64,000 nt of DNA, taken from positions 297,059-361,058 of the forward strand of contig NW_005202427.1 of assembly GCF_000372725.1 (NCBI RefSeq), read 5' to 3'. Below are positions 59,747 to 64,000 of this stretch, piece by piece. Source of the stretch: Emiliania huxleyi CCMP1516 (taxonomy: Eukaryota > Haptophyta > Isochrysidales > Noelaerhabdaceae). Within the stretch, counting starts at the first letter, position 1. Every line of letters starts with the position of its first letter. Both the position numbers and the translations under genes were made by a program. The notes beneath the pieces were generated by a model. The model searched no databases, was not told the DNA's origin, and saw only the letters and a program-made list of their open reading frames with translations.

Positions 59747-60433
59747 ATGGGCCATCTCTTGTCATTCTTCGCCGCATCACCCGCGCCCGCGCCGTCTCTG
59801 ATTGCCGGCCGCGTGGTCGGAAAATACACTGCGGCCGCCGGGAGTCAGACTGTCGATCTCGACATAGTCGCCCTCAATGATGAGCTCGCAATCTCGCTGC
59901 TGATGACCATCGACGAGAGTTTCAGCTTCCTTCGGACCGCCGGCGCCGAGCTCGCTCGAAAGCTCCAGGCCGCCGCCGGCCCCATCGAGATGGTCTGCTC
60001 TGCCGCCACGCTCGGCATCGCCGTCGGCCAGCTGGTGGCGATATCCTTTGGCCTCGACCGCCAGGTCGTCTTGCAGAAGACTCAGAAGATCCACCTGCAG
60101 GGCGACCGCTCCCTCTCTGAGGCGCTCTCCTCAATCACAACTGGCACGCCGCAGAAGCTGCTGCTCGACAAGCGCCACCTCCATCTCGTCGCCGGCAAGC
60201 GAGTCGTCTTTGTCGACGACGTCATCTCCTCGGGCGGCTCGTGCGCAGCGGCGCTCCGCCTGTTGCGCGCGGCCGGCGCGACCGTCGTCGGCGTCGGGGC
60301 CATCCTGGTCGAGGGCCAGGGCTGGAGGAAGCAACTCGGCGAGGCGGACGCAGCGCTGGTCAGCAATCTCGGCACGATCCCGCTCTTCCGGCCGCAGGCG
60401 GACGGGCATTGGGCCGAGGATTGGAATTGCTGA
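59747..60433 (+). CDS. Type I phosphoribosyltransferase (adenine phosphoribosyltransferase-like)
   Basis: An intronless 228-residue enzyme with the type I PRTase PRPP-binding loop VVFVDDVISSGGSCAAAL (153-170), two adjacent acids and the SSGG turn, and the flexible-loop region SEALSSITTGTP. A strand/loop before it (EMVCSAATLGIAVGQLVAIS) takes the place of the APRT base pocket. It should add phosphoribosyl to a purine-like base; adenine is the best guess but the usual APRT specificity residues are not evident. The 66 pyrimidine-rich bases before the ATG include a (CT)n tract at about 59649-59691, likely 5' leader. Confidence 0.8.
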   Translation: MGHLLSFFAASPAPAPSLIAGRVVGKYTAAAGSQTVDLDIVALNDELAISLLMTIDESFSFLRTAGAELARKLQAAAGPIEMVCSAATLGIAVGQLVAISFGLDRQVVLQKTQKIHLQGDRSLSEALSSITTGTPQKLLLDKRHLHLVAGKRVVFVDDVISSGGSCAAALRLLRAAGATVVGVGAILVEGQGWRKQLGEADAALVSNLGTIPLFRPQADGHWAEDWNC

Positions 60434-61341
60434 GGTGCTATTTTGGGGGGTCAAGTCCAACACAAGTTGAACAACTGATTTCGGGGTTGTGCTTTTTGTC
60501 GCTGTTTCTGTTTGCGGATGTGCGAGCTTCTTGTTTCACATAACCTATCTGTGAAAATACATTATGAATGTCCCAGGCCCGGAGGGCCTCCAGGGCTCGC
60601 ACCTCAACCTCTCATAGACCAGAGGATGATCCAGAGCGTCTGCCAGAGGAGCACTGGTTGGGCTCAACCCAGTTTTCCGGAAAACAAAAAGGAAAACAGA
60701 GGTCCCCAGCACTTTGCGTTTCCGGAAATTTCCAGGGAACAGAGGGTGTTTGGTGCTCCATTCTGGAAACTCGCGAGTTTCCCTGAGTCTGAGAGCTGGT
60801 CTGGGGCAAAATCTGAGGCAAAATTGAGGAAATCGACAAAATACCCAGGCGGTCGCAGGGTAATTTCCAGGTATACACGGGTTCTCCGCGAAATTCCCGG
60901 CATTTTGCTGATTTGGCCTAAAATTTGGCTGATTTTGGGCCCAAACCAGCCTCAGTGCTCAGACTCGGCTCAGAGGACAGAGCCAAAAATTTGACGATTT
61001 CCACGCAGTTTTCCCGGGAAAATAGAGAGGAAAAGAGAGGGTGTTGTAGAGAAAAAAGGAAAGGAAAACAGACGGGGTGCGAGAGGCAAACCGGGTTGAG
61101 CCCAAAGCACTGGTGGACGAGAGAGTTCTCCTTCTCTCTATAGACCAGCGGGCGCAGCGCCATTGGAGGTTTTCTCTTCTCAATCACAAGGTCTGGGGTC
61201 CCGTACCATTCGGAGGTAGGTAGGTAGAAATTCGGAATCGACCAGTGAAAAGAAATCCCAGCCACGTAAGAAAATCCACCTCCCGAACACGGGCAGTACC
61301 CGGTAACACAGGGTTGTCCACAACAGCGGGCGCTCGGCACC
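60434..61341. repeat. AT-richer spacer with foldback elements
   Basis: No gene. GGAAACTCGCGAGTTTCC (60765-60782) is a perfect 18-base palindrome. GCACTGGTTGGGCTCAACCC at about 60651 is met in reverse, imperfectly, at about 61087-61112. Words like TTTTCCGGAAAAC and TTTTCCCGGGAAAA recur. The segment contrasts in composition with the GC-rich flanks. It also holds a short reverse family C copy (about 61193-61210) and a GGTAGGTAGGTAG run (about 61214). Confidence 0.55.
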
Positions 61342-62025
61342 ATGGATCGCAGACCTCAGGCCGGCACCACGGTTTTGGACGTGGGCGGCTGGCGGGTCGT
61401 CGTCACCGACGGGCACACAGTGCTGCCCGATGGCATGACGCACCTGCCCGACGACGCGTTCTACGGGCACCGCAGCGCCCTCATCTCTGTCGTCTGCCCG
61501 AGCAGCCTCGTCTCCATCGGCGATCGTGCCTTCTATTCCAACTTTTACCTCACCTCCATCACCCTTCCCGCCGGGCTCACGTCAATCGGCGAATCAGCCT
61601 TCTATTACTGCTGTTCACTCGCCTCCATCTCCTCCGTCGACTCCCACGCCCTTTTCACCTTCCCCGCCAGCCTCGCCTCCATCGGTCGCTACGCCTTTTA
61701 CGCTGGCCGCATCGACTTTGCTCCAATCATGCCTGGCTCCTCGCGCACGCGCGTTACGGTGCCAGCCACCGCCCAGATCGGCGAGGAGGCCTTCCCCTAC
61801 GCTGCCACCATCCTCCGCGTCCCGCCCGCGAGCATGCGCGCCCAGGAGCGGCTCCTCTTCTTCTACAAGGGCGCGCTGGCCTACAAGCGCTGCCGCCCCG
61901 GCCTACTCGGCTGGCTAGAGCGGGCCCAGATCAGGCTCGGCGCTTACGGTCCGGACGGCGCGGCGCGCCAGCGCGACCTGGAGGAGTTCGAAGGCGACTG
62001 TGCGCTAGCTGCGATCCATGCGTGA
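61342..62025 (+). CDS. Leucine-rich repeat protein (BspA/LRR_5 type)
   Basis: This intronless 227-residue protein has four to five repeats of the LRR_5 form: MTHLPDDAFYGHRSALISVV, CPSSLVSIGDRAFYSNFYLT, SITLPAGLTSIGESAFYYCC and PASLASIGRYAFY. A charged C-terminal tail follows. LRR_5 repeats mediate adhesion or protein contacts in bacteria and protists, where such genes form large families. There is no signal peptide or membrane span, suggesting a cytoplasmic protein or a shortened family member. The ATG at 61342 is the only good start. Confidence 0.8.
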   Translation: MDRRPQAGTTVLDVGGWRVVVTDGHTVLPDGMTHLPDDAFYGHRSALISVVCPSSLVSIGDRAFYSNFYLTSITLPAGLTSIGESAFYYCCSLASISSVDSHALFTFPASLASIGRYAFYAGRIDFAPIMPGSSRTRVTVPATAQIGEEAFPYAATILRVPPASMRAQERLLFFYKGALAYKRCRPGLLGWLERAQIRLGAYGPDGAARQRDLEEFEGDCALAAIHA

Positions 62026-62754
62026 CTGAGTGGTGTGGCAGCGCGGGGGTGGAGCTGTCTCTTAGCACAAGGTTTGTTGTTGCAAAACGAGAGAAAGACA
62101 ACCGCCGCGGCCTACGTCAACTCAGGCATCCCACACCCAGGCTCTGCGCCCGCATGGCCGCAAGGGCCAAGGACCGGCGGCGGCGCCACCTGACCTCGCA
62201 CCTGCGGCACTTCCTGCGTGCTGCGTGATCTCGGCTGTGCTGACGTCCGTACAGCCTTCACAGCTGGTGCTATCTGAATATCTGCTACAGCGCCCATGGT
62301 AGAGTTCTTACGACAGGCGTCCGTCCGTTCCGACGTCGAGCTTCCTCCGTGACCTCCGGGATGCGCGCGCCCAGCTGCGCGCGACGCTCATCACCAACCG
62401 AACAGAGCTCCCCGGCCAGGCAGACCATTTGTCGAGGCGGTTTAGGATCGTTTAATAGTCATGTGTAGTGACCGTCTAGGCGAAACTGCTAGAGTAGCTG
62501 TCGCCCTTTAGGGCGACATGATGGTGTTTTGGCGCGAGGGGGGGCGTGCAAGTGGCTAGAATGCCTAGCGCCGTCGTCCTGGGGGGGACCGGGGAGGGTG
62601 CCCGCCGGAATTCCGGCGAAGACTAGCACTCCAGTCGTGGTCCCATTGGTCAGACGGACCTGCGCTCCCTCGTGTGCCTGCCGGGTTCTCTCCTGCTTTC
62701 TGGCGCATCAGCTGTGGCCTCGCCCGAGTGTCTCTCGTCTCGCTACTCGAGCGG
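62026..62754. other. Spacer, no gene seen
   Basis: About 730 bases. A perfect small hairpin TGTCGCCCTTTAGGGCGACA (9-bp stem, TT loop) is at 62499-62518. Frames here are short and unsupported. Confidence 0.55.
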
Positions 62755-63245
62755 TGACGCCAGCGCTCAGCTAGGCTCGCCTCTCCCTCAGCGGCTCACG
62801 CGGGGACGCCAGCGCTCAGCTAGGCTCGCCCCCCTCTCTCAGCGGCTCACGCTGTCTCGCGGCTCACGCGACGCTTGGCACTATGGGACACGGCGCTCAC
62901 GGCCTTCCCGGGCGCACGCGAGACGGGTACTCGGCTCACAGGTACTTTGCTCACAAGCCCCTTTCTGCGGTTCACGCGCTCCTTTTGCCAAGATGACGGC
63001 GCTCAGCTTTCCGCAGGACTGAGGCGGGATCACCACGGCGGCCGGGGGACGGCTCACGCGGTGACGCCGGCGTTCAGCTAGGCTCGCCTCTCTCTCTCTC
63101 TCAGCGGCTCGCGCGGTGACGCCAGCGCTCAGCTAGGCTCGCCTCTCCCTCAGCGGCTCACGCGGGGACGCCAGCGCTCAGCTAGGCTCGCCCCCCTCTC
63201 TCAGCGGCTCACGCTGTCTCGCGGCTCACGCGACGCTTGGCACTA
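62755..63245. repeat. Complex tandem repeat block
   Basis: A unit of about 128 bases beginning GACGCCAGCGCTCAGCTAGG and ending GGCTCACGCGACGCTTGGCA is present at about 62757-62884 and, almost identical, at about 63118-63245. Inside, a shorter motif (CAGCTAGGCTCGCC with CTCAGCGGCTCACGC) is itself repeated twice per unit. No gene. Confidence 0.9.
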
Positions 63246-63570
63246 CGCAGCCCATGCCGCTGTATCCAGCCCCCTAGGGTGGTCGAGCTCGAGGTGCGTC
63301 CCCCACGGGTCCGCCTCGAGTCCGTCCGGGCCATCAGACCCATAGGCCGTGTAGTTCGCCTCGACGTCTCCCGTCGATGCGCTCCTCAGGGCTCCCGGCG
63401 ATTGGGAACCCACGGGCGATGCCGCAGCCCATGCCGCTGCATCTAACCCTTGAGGGTGGTCACGCCCGCGCGCCCCCTGGGGTTGCGCCTCGGGCCAGTC
63501 CGGGTTGTTAGGCCCGGAGGTTGTATAGCTCGCCGCATCGTCGTCTCCCGACGATGCGCTTCCCAGGTCC
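63246..63570. repeat. Diverged tandem repeat, two units of about 180 bases
   Basis: Units starting GCAGCCCATGCCGCTGTATC (about 63247) and GCAGCCCATGCCGCTGCATC (about 63424) share GGGTGGTC, CGCCTCG, TCCGGG, AGGCC...GTGTAG/GTATAG, CGATGCGCT and CCCAGG-like words in order, with many substitutions. Confidence 0.75.
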
Positions 63571-63640
63571 TCTCTCCCAAGAGGTCAATAGGAGCGGCCG
63601 CACACTGCTCGCTACCCCCCCTGCACAACTAAGCTCATCC

Positions 63641-63726
63641 CTGCTGCTAGGGGGGGGGGTCTGACCCCCCCAGCAGCAGAGCGCTGCTGCTGGGGGGGGG
63701 GGTCCCGACCCCCCCCCCAGCAGCAG
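63641..63726. repeat. Tandem pair of G/C-tract hairpins
   Basis: Two adjacent foldbacks: CTGCTGCT + about 10 G, a short loop, 7 C + AGCAGCAG (63641-63679), and CTGCTGCT + 11 G, a short loop, about 10 C + AGCAGCAG (63684-63726). Each is close to a perfect stem. Both strands can also form G-quadruplex or i-motif structures. Sequence after 63727 to the window end holds no supported gene. Confidence 0.9.
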
Positions 63727-64000
63727 AGCGCACTGGACCCCGCTCTCCCGCCTCTTCGCCGCCGCCCCCCCCTCCACCCTCGGCTCGTATTTGAGCGGTA
63801 CGCTCGAGGCGGTTGTGTTCACCGCGCCTTCGAGCCCAATACACCTTCGTCGTGTCGAGTGCTGGCGTTTTACTAAACACTTGTGACCATGTGAGTCTAT
63901 CTTGTAATACCACACGCGCCTATACATCAGTGTAGTCTCATCATCGAGTGATTGCTGGCCTGCGGCGTATGACCTCGCGCGGATATCACCAACGACGAGC

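Noticed and set aside
58629..59780. Whole 383-codon frame as a host exonuclease/phosphatase gene
   Set aside because: Its motifs fit the LINE-type endonuclease, it lacks a proper start outside the neighbouring gene's promoter, and it ends abruptly.

Overview
This window looks like nuclear DNA of a GC-rich, flagellated, photosynthetic protist. A haptophyte (prymnesiophyte) is the best fit. The reasons are: an intronless axonemal dynein intermediate chain; plastid proteins (a PAM68-type photosystem II assembly factor, a tocopherol-cyclase-like protein, and a protein with a signal-plus-plastid leader); a histone H2B gene with an animal/green-algal style 3' stem-loop; proline-rich cell-surface proteins; short introns (46-191 bases); and telomere-type CCCTAA repeats. 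No prokaryotic operons, CRISPR arrays or rRNA genes were seen. The taxon is an inference from gene content and base composition.

Layout. 1-2.0 kb: dispersed repeats. 2.0-16.9 kb: gene-dense, with a heparan-sulfate-2-O-sulfotransferase-like gene, a P-loop protein divergent from H2B, the dynein chain DNAI3/IC140, a coiled-coil/PHD-finger gene, a 1.2 kb element with terminal inverted repeats, an alpha/beta hydrolase and a phospholipase B-like gene. 16.9-24.4 kb: repeat-rich, with a coiled-coil gene, a tocopherol-cyclase-like gene and a cysteine-rich secreted protein. 24.4-30.9 kb: a hotdog thioesterase divergent from a U1-type zinc-finger gene; a subtelomere-like block with two internal CCCTAA arrays; a PARP-type zinc finger + HMG-box gene divergent from a plastid-targeted protein. 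32.8-41.4 kb: one very large PI-specific phospholipase C gene with an N-terminal multi-membrane-span region. 41.5-46.4 kb: a 5'-truncated LINE, an EBP-like sterol isomerase and a LOG-family gene. 47.0-52.5 kb: an ShK/proline-rich membrane protein and a proline-rich Hedgehog/intein (Hint) protein. 53-55 kb: a glycosyltransferase-like gene inside an inverted repeat pair. 55-62 kb: LINE-like fragments, a Tudor-like protein, PAM68, a type I phosphoribosyltransferase and an LRR (BspA-type) protein. 62-64 kb: tandem repeats and two G/C-tract hairpins.

Across the spliced genes I could model 26 introns from reading-frame continuity and protein-family continuity. Thirteen start with GT and thirteen with GC. 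All end in AG. Exon edges are therefore protein-guided and not backed by RNA data. Many long ORFs on opposite strands are artefacts of the high GC content, so I kept only frames with domain, compositional or splice support.
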